Position numbers and translations under genes: made by a program | Notes under the pieces: model-generated | Told to the model about the DNA's origin: nothing | The model's database searches: none | What the model saw: only the letters and a program-made list of their open reading frames with translations | In this document: positions 1 through 8,187 of the stretch, in pieces | Layout of the letters: the number at the start of each line of letters is the position of its first letter | How positions within the stretch are numbered: position 1 is the first letter of the stretch | Assembly: GCF_002975275.1 (NCBI RefSeq) | Contig: NZ_PCOQ01000001.1 | Span: 62,001-126,000, forward strand | Source: Achromobacter sp. MYb9 | GTDB taxonomy: Bacteria > Pseudomonadota > Gammaproteobacteria > Burkholderiales > Burkholderiaceae_B | Length of the DNA stretch: 64,000 bases | Direction of reading: 5' to 3'

Positions 1-704
1 ACATCAAGAATATCGTCCACGACCTGGAAGGCCAGGCCCATCGCTTGCGCATAGGCGTCCAGCGCCTGGCGCGAGGCCGAGCTGGCGCCCGCGACGATGC
101 CGCCCAGCGCGACACTGCAGGCCAGCATGGCGCCGGTCTTCATGCTGTGCATGGTTTGCAGATCGTCGCGCGACAGGGAACGGCCGACGCTGAGCAGGTC
201 GATGGCCTGGCCGCCCGCCATGCCTTGACTGCCGGCGGCGCGCGCCAGCGACTGGGTGGCCTGCACGACCAGGGCGGGCGCGATCGGCATCGAGGCCAAC
301 AGGTCGAAGGCCAGCGGCTGCAAGGCATCGCCCGCCAGCATGGCGGTGGCTTCGTCGAACTTGACGTGCGTGGTGGGCTGGCCACGGCGCAGCGTATCGT
401 CGTCCATGCAAGGCAAGTCGTCGTGGACCAGCGAATACGCGTGGATCAGTTCCACCGCCGCGGCGGCACGGTCCAGCGAGGCCTCGATGGCCAGCACGCT
501 GCCGCTGACCGGGCAGGCTTGGCCGGCGGCATAGACCATCGCGGCGCGTACCCGCTTGCCGCCACCCAGGACGGCGTAGCGCATGGCTTCATGCAGGCGG
601 ACCGGCAGCACATCCGCGGGCGGCATCAGGTCGTCCAGGACGTCTTCGACGTGCCGCACGCGACCCTGCAGCCACTCCGGAAAAGCGAGTTGAGTTTGCT
701 TCAT
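1..704 (-). CDS. ispA: Farnesyl/geranyl diphosphate synthase, 3' end cut by window edge
   Basis: Short-chain prenyltransferase that condenses isopentenyl diphosphate with allylic diphosphates to make farnesyl diphosphate in the cytosol. About 234 residues are visible. The GGGKRVR substrate-binding stretch lies near residues 48-53. The first Asp-rich motif DDLPCMD is at residues 95-101. The second Asp-rich motif (DDILD) is read at the very window edge. The C-terminal part, perhaps 60-70 residues, is outside. The ATG at 704 starts MKQTQLAFPEW and lies 8 bp after the xseB stop, so the two form an operon; a dxs gene typically follows in relatives (not visible here). Family assignment is firm; the exact chain length of the product cannot be read from sequence. 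Confidence 0.93.
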   Translation of the reverse strand, partial: MKQTQLAFPEWLQGRVRHVEDVLDDLMPPADVLPVRLHEAMRYAVLGGGKRVRAAMVYAAGQACPVSGSVLAIEASLDRAAAAVELIHAYSLVHDDLPCMDDDTLRRGQPTTHVKFDEATAMLAGDALQPLAFDLLASMPIAPALVVQATQSLARAAGSQGMAGGQAIDLLSVGRSLSRDDLQTMHSMKTGAMLACSVALGGIVAGASSASRQALDAYAQAMGLAFQVVDDILD

Positions 705-711
705 CGGATTC

Positions 712-978
712 TTATTCGTCATCCAGCGCCGCGGGGTCCAGTGGGCGCAGCAAGTCGCCCTCCAGGACCTTCACCTGCTGTTCGGCCTGCGCCAAGCGGT
801 CTTGGCAGACCCGGGTGAGCGCAACGCCGCGCCGGTAGGCGGCCAGCGATTGCTCAAGCGGCAACGATCCATCTTCCATGGCCGCAACCAATGACTCCAA
901 TTCGGCCAGGGCCGTTTCGAAATCCTGGGGCAAGGGACGGTCGTCGATCTGCGGATCGGCTTGTGTGGGTTTGGCCAA
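712..978 (-). CDS. xseB: Exodeoxyribonuclease VII small subunit
   Basis: Small subunit of exonuclease VII, which with XseA degrades single-stranded DNA. The protein of about 88 residues is mostly helical and carries the family pattern FETALAELESLVAAMEDG, then LPLEQSLAAYRRG. I favour the TTG start at 978 (MAKPTQAD), because a GGAG lies 6 bp before it. A TTG at 1011 would add 11 residues but has poor spacing to its GGAG. It sits directly upstream of ispA, the usual order in beta- and gammaproteobacteria. The start codon is the main uncertainty. Confidence 0.88.
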   Translation of the reverse strand: MAKPTQADPQIDDRPLPQDFETALAELESLVAAMEDGSLPLEQSLAAYRRGVALTRVCQDRLAQAEQQVKVLEGDLLRPLDPAALDDE

Positions 979-1061
979 ACGGGTCTCCGAGGGCGCTAGG
1001 GGGTGGATCAATCTCCGAATTGTACGAGATCGCCACGCCGGAGCCGGCTACGCCCGCGCGA

Positions 1062-1916
1062 TCATGCGGATGCCCCCGCAAGACCCGCGATCGCCGCCCG
1101 CAGCGCGGGCGCCACGCGCGTGCGCAGCTCGGGTTCCGGCAACAGGCTGGCAGGGCCGCCGCAGCTCATCACGAAGACGCCTTCGCCGGTGATGGACGTA
1201 AACGGCACCGCGACGGCGTTGATGCCCGACTGCCACTCGCCAATGGCGAAGCAGCAGCCTGATTCCTGGAGTTGCTCGCGTGCACGGGCAATGGCGTCAA
1301 CGGGCGGCGCGGCGGCCTCCAGGCGCGCCATCGTCTCGTCGCACGCGCCAGGCGGCAGGCTGGCCAGATAGGCCCGGCCCATTGCACTGTCGAGGCTGGC
1401 GCGATAGCCGACCGGCAGGCGCAGGTACAGCGCGGAAGATCCGTGGATCGCTTCGACATAGGTCATGGCGTCGCCGTCGAACGCGCCGAGCGCGACCGCG
1501 CCGCCAGTGTCGCGGGCCAGTTCGGTCATCGAGGCCTTGGCCAGTTCGCGCACCTCGAGCCCGGCCAGCAGGCCAAAGCCCAGCGCCAGCACGCCATAGC
1601 CGGGCGAGTACTTGCCGGTATCCGGGTGATAACGCAGGTAGCCCAGCTCGGTAAGCGTGTAGGTGATCCGGCTGATGGTGGGCTTGGGCAGGCCGGTCAG
1701 GCGCGCCAGGTCCAGGTTGCCCAGCGCGGTCACGCCATGGCGAAAGCAGCGCAGCACGTCCAGCCCCCGCGCCAGCGCGGTGATGAAATCGGGGGAATTG
1801 GCGCCCTCGCCCACGCCGGCCGTGCGCTTGCGGCGCGCCGGCTGGCTAAGTTCCAGCCTTTCGTCGGGCTTGGTGGCCGCATGGATTACCCGCTTGGCAT
1901 CAGAAAAAGATTGCAT
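1062..1916 (-). CDS. IclR family transcriptional regulator
   Basis: A 284-residue one-component regulator. After a basic 40-residue N-terminal extension comes a winged helix-turn-helix (about residues 44-105, with GLPKPTISRITYTLTELGYL as recognition region). An IclR effector domain with the usual GYRASLDSAMGRAYLA and GINAVAVPF blocks follows. These regulators often control aromatic or organic acid catabolism. It is divergent from the Bug binding protein at 2087, and two dyads lie between them, so it probably controls that gene and itself. The ligand is unknown. The start ATG at 1916 gives MQSFSDAKRV; a shorter start is possible because the extension is not conserved in the family. Confidence 0.88.
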   Translation of the reverse strand: MQSFSDAKRVIHAATKPDERLELSQPARRKRTAGVGEGANSPDFITALARGLDVLRCFRHGVTALGNLDLARLTGLPKPTISRITYTLTELGYLRYHPDTGKYSPGYGVLALGFGLLAGLEVRELAKASMTELARDTGGAVALGAFDGDAMTYVEAIHGSSALYLRLPVGYRASLDSAMGRAYLASLPPGACDETMARLEAAAPPVDAIARAREQLQESGCCFAIGEWQSGINAVAVPFTSITGEGVFVMSCGGPASLLPEPELRTRVAPALRAAIAGLAGASA

Positions 1917-1940
1917 TTCTATTCGCTTCGTTTTTATAGT

Positions 1941-1981
1941 TTATTTCGAATAACAAAACTAAATTCCATATAACGGAATTT
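1941..1981. promoter_or_regulatory. Candidate IclR operator dyads in divergent intergenic region
   Basis: Two inverted repeats are visible in an AT-rich stretch of otherwise GC-rich DNA. TTATT (1941-1945) pairs with AATAA (1949-1953) across 3 bp. AAATTCC (1961-1967) pairs with GGAATTT (1975-1981) across 7 bp. They lie between the divergent IclR gene and the Bug gene, where an autoregulated IclR operator is expected. Assignment to the regulator is inference. Confidence 0.5.
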
Positions 1982-2086
1982 AAATGATTCAAGGAGACTT
2001 GGCAAGCCACTGTGGCGCCCCTGGCGGCGCGATCCGGCCAAGCCAAGCCCGTCCTCCACTCACGCACGCGATTTCAAGGGGAAAAC

Positions 2087-3055
2087 ATGATTCGCACGAG
2101 TATCAAACTGCTGGCCACCGTACTGCTCAGCGCCGCCGCGCTGGGCGCACACGCCGACACGTATCCGGCACGGCCCATCAAGGTCGTCTCGCCCTTCCCG
2201 GCGGGCGGCGCCACCGATGTGCTGACCCGCATCCTGGCCGAACGCATGGCCAAGACCTTGGGCCAGCCCATGATCGTGGAAAACAAGGCAGGCGCGGGCA
2301 CGTCCATCGGGGCGGCGTTCGTGTCGCGGGAACAGCCGGACGGCTACACCATTCTGATGGCCACGAACTCGACACTGGTGACCAACCGCTACCTGTATAA
2401 GGAACTGCCCTACGACCCGGACGGCTTCGCCCGCATCGGCATGGTGGGCGTCGGCCCGCTGGTGCTGCTGTCCAGCCCCAAGCGGCCGTTCAACAGCACG
2501 CAGGACGTGGTGGCCTACGCCAAGCAGAATCCGGGCAAGCTGACGTTCGCAACCTTCGGCCCCGGCACGTCGTCGCACCTGGCGGGCGAACTGTTCAAGG
2601 AACGCGCCGGCATCGACATCCTGCACGTCCCCTTCAAGGGCGCGACCCAGGCCCTGCCCGCGCTGATCAGCGGCGACGTGGACCTGTTCTTCGACATGGT
2701 CGCCACCGGCATGCCGCAGGCGGACGCCGGCAAGGTCAAGGTCTTCGCCATCACCAGCCCGTCTCGGCTGGCAACGCTGCCCAAGCTGCAGACGCTGGCC
2801 GAAGAGGGCTACCCTGCCTTCGACATGACGGCCTGGTTCAGCTTCGTGGCGCCCAAGGGCACGCCGGCTCCGGTGCTGGAAAAACTGCAGGCCGCGTTGA
2901 CCGAGACCTTGCAGGACGAAGCCGTGAAGAAGCGCATGCTGGACATGGGCATCGACCCGCGCTCGGGCACGGCGGCCGAATTGGACAAGCAGATCAAGAC
3001 CGAACAACCGATCGTGTCGCAACTGATCAAACAGGCCAACATCGTCCTGCAATAA
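2087..3055 (+). CDS. Bug-type (TctC family) periplasmic solute-binding protein
   Basis: Periplasmic binding protein of the tripartite tricarboxylate family (Bug), 322 residues, of the kind greatly expanded in Bordetella and Achromobacter. A Sec signal peptide (residues 1-23, ending AHA) precedes DTYPARPIKVVSPFPAGGATD, the hallmark N-terminus that contacts the carboxylate ligand. The start at 2087 is preceded by AAGGGGA. No TctA or TctB membrane gene is nearby, so it is an orphan receptor. The ligand cannot be told from sequence; many Bug proteins bind dicarboxylates, nicotinate or aromatic acids. Two stem-loops follow the stop. Confidence 0.93.
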   Translation: MIRTSIKLLATVLLSAAALGAHADTYPARPIKVVSPFPAGGATDVLTRILAERMAKTLGQPMIVENKAGAGTSIGAAFVSREQPDGYTILMATNSTLVTNRYLYKELPYDPDGFARIGMVGVGPLVLLSSPKRPFNSTQDVVAYAKQNPGKLTFATFGPGTSSHLAGELFKERAGIDILHVPFKGATQALPALISGDVDLFFDMVATGMPQADAGKVKVFAITSPSRLATLPKLQTLAEEGYPAFDMTAWFSFVAPKGTPAPVLEKLQAALTETLQDEAVKKRMLDMGIDPRSGTAAELDKQIKTEQPIVSQLIKQANIVLQ

Positions 3056-3153
3056 GCGCGCACGGTTGCCCGCCAACGGTTTAGTGACAAATCGTTCGCG
3101 GCCTTGCCGGCCCGCGAAACGGTGGCGGGCCTCTCGGTCCGCCACTCTTTCCA

Positions 3154-3187
3154 CCGACAGCGCCCATTCGGGTCCTGTCGGTTTTTT
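3154..3187 (+). terminator. Rho-independent terminator after the Bug gene
   Basis: CCGACAG (3154-3160) pairs with CTGTCGG (3175-3181), followed by six T. A second stem just before it, GTGGCGG (3122-3128) with CCGCCAC (3139-3145), may add to termination. Confidence 0.7.
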
Positions 3188-3269
3188 ACGCCTTGCCTAA
3201 CCGCTGGATACAGAAGCCGGGCGCATGCCGCTGCTAAGGTGAAAAAGGATTCACCAGCGGGAGCCCGGA

Positions 3270-4280
3270 TTGCCTGATACCGAAGACCGATACGCCCGCC
3301 TGGACGCCGCCCGCTGGCTGGCGGCCGTGGCGGTCGTGCTGCTGCATAGCGCGGCGCTGATCGTCAGCGACCCGGCCGCCTATGGCCGCGGCGCCTGGCT
3401 GGCCGCCAATCTTTATGACTCGGCGGCGCGTTGGTGCGTGCCCGTCTTCGTGATGGTCAGCGGCGCCCTGCTGCTGGACCCCGGCAAGCCCAGCGACGCG
3501 CTCACGTTCTACAGCCGCCGGATGGCGCGCATCTGCGCGCCGCTGGTCTTCTGGACCTTGTTCTATCTGGCATGGCGCACGGGCCTGGACTGGTGGGACG
3601 ACGGGCGCGTGGACTTTTCGTTCTGGCCGCGCAAGGTCGTCCAGGGCGAACCGTACTACCACCTCTGGTACCTGTACATGATCGTGGGCCTGTACCTGTT
3701 CGCCCCGCTGGCCCGCCTGCTGTATGCGCGGAGCACGCCGCGCGGCCGCGCCCTTTGGGTCGTGGGCATTCTGGGCGTGGCAATCCTGGACGCGCTGTAC
3801 CGACGCGCGCTGGGCGCCCCGCACGGCTTCTTCCTGACCTGGTTCCTGCCCTATCTGGGGTACTTCGTGGCCGGCCGTCTGATTTTTGACGGCGAAATGC
3901 GCATTCCCCGGCCCGGCCTGATGCTGGCGGCCAGCGTGGCCGCCACCGCGCTGGGCGTAAGCGTCATGTCCAATGGCCATGCGCTGGACACCTATTTCTA
4001 TGACTATTTCAGCCTGACGGTGCCGTTCATGTCGCTGGCCGCGTTCCAATGGATCGTCTCGTCGCCACGCCTGCCGCGGCTGGCTGCGCTGGCGCCGCTG
4101 ACCTTCGGCGTCTATCTGATCCACCCGGTGTTCCTCGACGTGGCGCGGCGCGCGGGCGCATTCACCGGCGGGGACCGCGATGCCTGGACCGTGCCCTTGC
4201 TGACCGTGGCCGTGTTCGCCCTGTCGGCCGCCAGCAGCTGGCTGCTGCGACGCCATCCGGCCACCCGCCGCCTCGTCTGA
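3270..4280 (+). CDS. Membrane acyltransferase, acyltransferase 3 family
   Basis: A 336-residue inner-membrane protein of the acyltransferase 3 family, whose members O-acetylate sugars, glycans or lipopolysaccharide. The N-terminal pattern RYARLDAARWLAAVAVVLLHS contains the conserved His of the first membrane helix, and about nine further hydrophobic helices follow. The start is TTG at 3270; no in-frame ATG is close. A terminator-like hairpin separates it from the Bug gene, and no polysaccharide gene neighbours it, so the acceptor is unknown. Confidence 0.85.
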   Translation: MPDTEDRYARLDAARWLAAVAVVLLHSAALIVSDPAAYGRGAWLAANLYDSAARWCVPVFVMVSGALLLDPGKPSDALTFYSRRMARICAPLVFWTLFYLAWRTGLDWWDDGRVDFSFWPRKVVQGEPYYHLWYLYMIVGLYLFAPLARLLYARSTPRGRALWVVGILGVAILDALYRRALGAPHGFFLTWFLPYLGYFVAGRLIFDGEMRIPRPGLMLAASVAATALGVSVMSNGHALDTYFYDYFSLTVPFMSLAAFQWIVSSPRLPRLAALAPLTFGVYLIHPVFLDVARRAGAFTGGDRDAWTVPLLTVAVFALSAASSWLLRRHPATRRLV

Positions 4281-4573
4281 AAGACCTACGCCACGAAGGG
4301 TTAATGGGGTTTTACGCCCCGCCGGACATCCCCCTGTTCAACTTCACCAAGCTTCACGGATCTTCACGGGCGTGGGGGAATCCCTTGGGGTACAATTCAC
4401 GGCTTATTTGATCGGCCAGACACCGATTTTTCTTCGCGCCAGCATGGATTTAGCCAAGCTCGACTGTTGAGCTCAAGCGTTTGCAAAAGCAGTTCGCAAA
4501 ATCGCTGGGCTTGAACAAAAGCGCTTGGCAGAGTTCAAACCGTCCTGGCTTTTTTATCCGAGCGGAGGGAATC

Positions 4574-5719
4574 ATGACCGACATCGGTCGGATGGCACAT
4601 GTCGTGCCAGCTCGCACCCAGCTACCCGTCAGTGCTTACTTTGACGAAGCCCTCTTTGCCCGCGAGCAAGAACTCATTTTCAAGCAATCCTCGCAATATG
4701 TCGGCCACCAGAAATTGGTGCCCGAAATCGGGGATTGGCGTACGTTGGTTCAGGAAAACGCAGGGCGCGTGCTGGTTCGCAACCAGCAAGGCGTTGAACT
4801 CATCTCAAATGTCTGCCGTCACCGTCAGGCGTTGATGCTGGGCGGCGAGGCCGGCAATGTGGCCGGCAACTGCAATTCCCAAGGCAATCTGAAAGCCACC
4901 GGCGGCAACATCGTTTGCCCGCTGCACCGCTGGACGTACAACAACCAAGGCGAGTTGTTGGGCGCGCCCCAATTCGAGACCACGCCCTGCATGAACTTGC
5001 AGAAGTTCCGCCTGCGCGATTGCCACGGCCTGTTGTTCGAAGGCCCGCGCGACCCGGCCTCGGACATGGCCCCGCTGTTCTCGCGCCCGGAGTTCAACTT
5101 CGGCGACTACGTGCTCGACCATGTCGAAGTGCATCAGTGCAACTACAACTGGAAGACCTTCATCGAGGTCTACCTCGAGGACTACCACGTCGGTCCGTTC
5201 CATCCCGGCCTGGGCCGCTTCGTCACCTGCGACGACCTGACCTGGGAATTCAACGACTGGTACAGCCTGCAGAAGGTCGGCGTGCACAACGCGTTGGCAC
5301 AGCCGGGTTCTGATGTGTACAAGCAGTGGCACGACCGCCTGCTGTCGTTCCGCGACGGCGACGCCCCGGACTTCGGCGCGGTGTGGGTCACGTATTTCCC
5401 GACCCACATGATCGAGCTTTACCCGCACGTGCTGGTGCTGTCGACGTTGTATCCGAAGAGCCCGCAGGAAACGATCAACGTGGTCGAGTTCTACTACCCC
5501 GAGGAAATCTCGGCGTTCGAACGCGAATTCGTCGAGGCGCAACGCGCGGCCTACATGGAAACGGCCATCGAAGACGACGAGATCGCCGAACGCATGGATG
5601 CGGGCCGCAAGGCCCTGATGCTGCGCGGCGTGAACGAAGCCGGCCCGTACCAGTCGCCAATGGAAGACGGCATGCAGCACTTCCACGAGTGGTACCGGCG
5701 CATCATGCACAACATCTAG
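4574..5719 (+). CDS. Rieske-type ring-hydroxylating oxygenase alpha subunit
   Basis: A 381-residue oxygenase component. The Rieske [2Fe-2S] ligands are C81/H83 and C115/H118 (CRHR and CPLHRW). The mononuclear iron site lies in EVYLEDYHVGPFH, with H205 and H210 as ligands. The spacing between the two Rieske halves is about 31 residues, longer than the roughly 16 usual in this family, because of a Gly/Asn-rich insertion around residues 92-113. ATG 4574 is chosen for the GGAGGG 5 bp upstream. No reductase, ferredoxin or beta-subunit gene is adjacent, so it must use a partner encoded elsewhere. The substrate is unknown. About 290 bp upstream is non-coding and includes a possible -10 TACAAT near 4390. 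A strong terminator follows. Confidence 0.9.
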   Translation: MTDIGRMAHVVPARTQLPVSAYFDEALFAREQELIFKQSSQYVGHQKLVPEIGDWRTLVQENAGRVLVRNQQGVELISNVCRHRQALMLGGEAGNVAGNCNSQGNLKATGGNIVCPLHRWTYNNQGELLGAPQFETTPCMNLQKFRLRDCHGLLFEGPRDPASDMAPLFSRPEFNFGDYVLDHVEVHQCNYNWKTFIEVYLEDYHVGPFHPGLGRFVTCDDLTWEFNDWYSLQKVGVHNALAQPGSDVYKQWHDRLLSFRDGDAPDFGAVWVTYFPTHMIELYPHVLVLSTLYPKSPQETINVVEFYYPEEISAFEREFVEAQRAAYMETAIEDDEIAERMDAGRKALMLRGVNEAGPYQSPMEDGMQHFHEWYRRIMHNI

Positions 5720-5756
5720 TCGCGCCCCCGCAAACGCGGGTTCGCCGCAATCGAAG

Positions 5757-5788
5757 AAAGGGCCTCGCATTCGTGCGAGGCCCTTTTT
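5757..5788. terminator. Bidirectional terminator between convergent genes
   Basis: AAAGGGCCTCGCA (5757-5769), TTCG loop, TGCGAGGCCCTTT (5774-5786), then T. It serves the Rieske gene on the plus strand and the phosphonate operon on the minus strand. Confidence 0.9.
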
Positions 5789-5809
5789 CTTGTGCAAGGC
5801 GTTAGCGCG

Positions 5810-6940
5810 TCAGTGTCCGATCGCGCCCGCCACCGTTCGCTCGCCAATCGCCAGCCCCACCGTCATGCCGACGCCCGAGTGCATCACGGCGACGGTCGTC
5901 GCCGCGTCCACGGGCATCACCGAGAACGGCGCCGGGCCGTGGGCGCCGTAGACACCCTGCCAACGCTCCAGCACGCGCAATCGCGCGCCCAGCGCCTGCG
6001 ACGCCAGGTCCAGCATGGCGTTGTCGACGGCCTCGTCGTTGAATGGAAGCGCATCCTGCCCGTAGCGGTGCGAATCGCCGATGATCAGTTCGCCATAGGG
6101 CGTGGGGCTGATCAGCAGGTGGATGCCGTTCTCAAGCAGCATCGGTGTGCGTGCCTGGATCACGTCACGCAGGACTTGCGCCGACGGCAGGTCCGAAAAG
6201 GCGCCGTAATGCACGCACGACAACCCCGTCAGCACGGGACGGTCCAGCGCGATGGAGTTCGTCTCGAAAGCCGCGCGCAGCATCTGCAAGCGGGTGATTT
6301 CCAGGTTCAACGGCGCGAACCGTTCGGGCAGCAAGGTCAGGTAGTCGTGGCCCGGGCAGACGAACACGTGCTTGCCCTGGAAATCGCCGGCGGTGGTGCC
6401 GACCACGCCATTTTCCACGGCGCGCGCCAGCGTCCCGGTGATGAACGTCACGCCCAGCGATTCCGCCAGGTAGCGCGTGATCGCAGGCAACGCCTCGCGC
6501 GAATAGATCTGCAGGTCGTCGTGGCCGCGCAGGCCCATGCAGTGGTGCGCCAACTGCCCGTCGTACAGACCCGCCACGTCGCGGGCGGACAGCAGGTCGG
6601 CGCGGTAGCCTTCCTGCGCAAGCCGCGTATCCGCGAACTCCTGCAGCACGGCGGCCTCGTCGGCATTGCGCGCCAGCACCAGGGCGCCGTTGGCGCGCAC
6701 GTGGAAGCCGGCCTTGTCGGCCAGATCCAGCCACAGTTCGCGGGCCTGCTGCGCATGCGACAGCATCATGCCAGGCGCCTGGCCGGTCACGATGACCTGG
6801 CCGAAGTTGCGGATCGTGGCGCCGTGCGCCTGGCGGCTGCGTTCGATCACGGCCACCGACAGGCCGCGCTTGGCGGCCGCCCAGGCGTGCGCGATGCCGA
6901 GCATGCCCGCGCCCACCACGATTACGTCGTAAGTTTTCAT
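5810..6940 (-). CDS. FAD-dependent amine oxidoreductase, phosphonate-associated (TIGR03364-like)
   Basis: A 376-residue DAO-fold flavoprotein. The dinucleotide-binding GAGMLG is at residues 10-15 and a second FAD block (GVGMTVG) lies near the C-terminus. It is the last gene of the minus-strand phosphonate operon, behind phnX and phnS. Its family recurs beside phosphonate genes, and characterised relatives (PbfC/PbfD type) oxidise AEP or N-alkyl-AEP to phosphonoacetaldehyde. That would feed PhnX directly and replace the PhnW transaminase, which is absent here. Function is inferred from family and context. ATG 6940 starts MKTYDVIVVG; an upstream start at 7015 would add a non-conserved extension. 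Confidence 0.85.
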   Translation of the reverse strand: MKTYDVIVVGAGMLGIAHAWAAAKRGLSVAVIERSRQAHGATIRNFGQVIVTGQAPGMMLSHAQQARELWLDLADKAGFHVRANGALVLARNADEAAVLQEFADTRLAQEGYRADLLSARDVAGLYDGQLAHHCMGLRGHDDLQIYSREALPAITRYLAESLGVTFITGTLARAVENGVVGTTAGDFQGKHVFVCPGHDYLTLLPERFAPLNLEITRLQMLRAAFETNSIALDRPVLTGLSCVHYGAFSDLPSAQVLRDVIQARTPMLLENGIHLLISPTPYGELIIGDSHRYGQDALPFNDEAVDNAMLDLASQALGARLRVLERWQGVYGAHGPAPFSVMPVDAATTVAVMHSGVGMTVGLAIGERTVAGAIGH

Positions 6941-6969
6941 CTCAGGAACATTGCTAGAGGAATAGCGGA

Positions 6970-6995
6970 GGAAGCCGCCGCGTGGCGGCGCTTCC
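6970..6995 (-). other. Intercistronic stem-loop after phnS
   Basis: GGAAG (6970-6974) pairs with CTTCC (6991-6995), and CCGCC (6975-6979) with GGCGG (6984-6988), around a GCGT loop. It has no T-tract, so it is not a standard terminator. Such stems behind binding-protein genes often protect the upstream message; that role is inferred. Confidence 0.5.
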
Positions 6996-7042
6996 GGTAA
7001 GCGGCGGCACGGCAAGCGCCGCGCCGCTGCGTGGTCGGACGC

Positions 7043-8065
7043 TTACTTCTTCTTCGGCTCGGACTTGCCGTCGTAGCGCTTCGTCCATTCGGCGATGATG
7101 CGTTCGCGGTTCGTGGCGGCCCAGACGAAGTCGTTCTTGATCATGCGCTTGGTCAGGTCGGCCGGCAGGTTCGGGTTGACCGTGGCGATCGACGGGATCG
7201 CCAGCACCGCGAAGTTGGCCTTGTACAGCTCGTTGGCTTCGCGGCTGGCCGAGAAGTCGGCCAGCTTGCGCGCGGCCTCCAGGTTCTTCGTGCCCTTCAT
7301 GATGGCGGTGGCTTCCACTTCCCAGCCCAGGCCTTCCGACGGGAACACGGCTTCGACCGGCGCGCCGTCGGCCTTCAGCTTGGCGGCGCGGTAGTCGAAC
7401 GACACGCCGATCGGGAATTCGCCCGCCGCGGCCATGTTGCAAGGCTTCGAACCCGAGTGCGTGTACGAACCGATGTTCTTGTGCAAGGCGTCCATGTAGG
7501 CCCAGCCCTTTTCTTCACCGAAGATCTGCAGCCACGCGCTGACGTCCAGGAAGCCCGTGCCCGACGAGGCGGGGTTCGGCATGACGATCTTGCCGGCGTA
7601 GACGGGCTTGGTCAGGTCTTGCCACGACGTGGGCTTGGGCAGCTTCTGCTTTTCGGCTTCGATGGTGTTGAAGCAGATGGCGGCGGCGTAGCCGTCCATG
7701 CCGACCCACGACGGCTCGGCCTTGGCGTCGCGCATGTTGGCGGCGATCTGGTCCAGCCCCTTGGGCGCGTAGGGTTGCAGCATGCCTTCCTTGTCCATCA
7801 AGCCCAGCGCCGTGCCGGCCAGGCCCCAGATCACGTCGGCCTTCGGGTTGCTTTTTTCAGCCAGCAGCTTGGCGGCGATGATGCCGGTGGAGTCGCGGAC
7901 CCACTGGATCTTGATGTCGGGGTTGGCGCGCTCGAAGGCGGCCTGGTAGACCTTGATCTGATCGGCTTCCAGCGCGGTGTAGACCGTCAGCGTGGTTTCG
8001 GCGGAGGCGGCGCCCATCAGGCCCGTCAGGGCGGCGGCCAGTGCAAGCAGCTTGTAGCGATTCAT
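7043..8065 (-). CDS. phnS: 2-aminoethylphosphonate ABC transporter periplasmic binding protein
   Basis: A 340-residue periplasmic binding protein of the iron/thiamine/AEP type (extracellular family 1 fold). The signal peptide is about residues 1-22, ending ASA before ETTLTVYTALEADQIKVY. The block WGLAGTALGLMDKEGML and the region NPASSGTGFLD are typical of the AEP-binding group. It works with the PhnT ATPase and the fused permease upstream in the same operon. The assignment rests on family resemblance plus phnX, phnT and the FAD oxidase around it. ATG 8065 is preceded by an AGTTCC stretch and only a weak ribosome-binding site. Confidence 0.87.
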   Translation of the reverse strand: MNRYKLLALAAALTGLMGAASAETTLTVYTALEADQIKVYQAAFERANPDIKIQWVRDSTGIIAAKLLAEKSNPKADVIWGLAGTALGLMDKEGMLQPYAPKGLDQIAANMRDAKAEPSWVGMDGYAAAICFNTIEAEKQKLPKPTSWQDLTKPVYAGKIVMPNPASSGTGFLDVSAWLQIFGEEKGWAYMDALHKNIGSYTHSGSKPCNMAAAGEFPIGVSFDYRAAKLKADGAPVEAVFPSEGLGWEVEATAIMKGTKNLEAARKLADFSASREANELYKANFAVLAIPSIATVNPNLPADLTKRMIKNDFVWAATNRERIIAEWTKRYDGKSEPKKK

Positions 8066-8156
8066 GAGGAACTCCGTGGAAGAGCGGAAAAAAGGGTGAG
8101 AGCCGCCGCCACGGCCGGCGATTGCGGCTGCGGTATGCGGGGTGAAAGAGGAATGC

Positions 8157-8173
8157 GGCCGGCGGCGCCGGCC
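8157..8173 (-). other. Stem-loop between phnX and phnS
   Basis: GGCCGGC (8157-8163) pairs with GCCGGCC (8167-8173) with a 3-base loop. There is no T-tract. It lies in the 122-bp gap between the phnX stop and phnS start and may adjust relative expression. Confidence 0.4.
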
Positions 8174-8187
8174 AGTCAGGAGCTAGT

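Noticed and set aside
4481..4573. An N-terminal extension of the Rieske oxygenase
   Set aside because: The frame is open, but family N-termini and the GGAGGG site favour the ATG at 4574.
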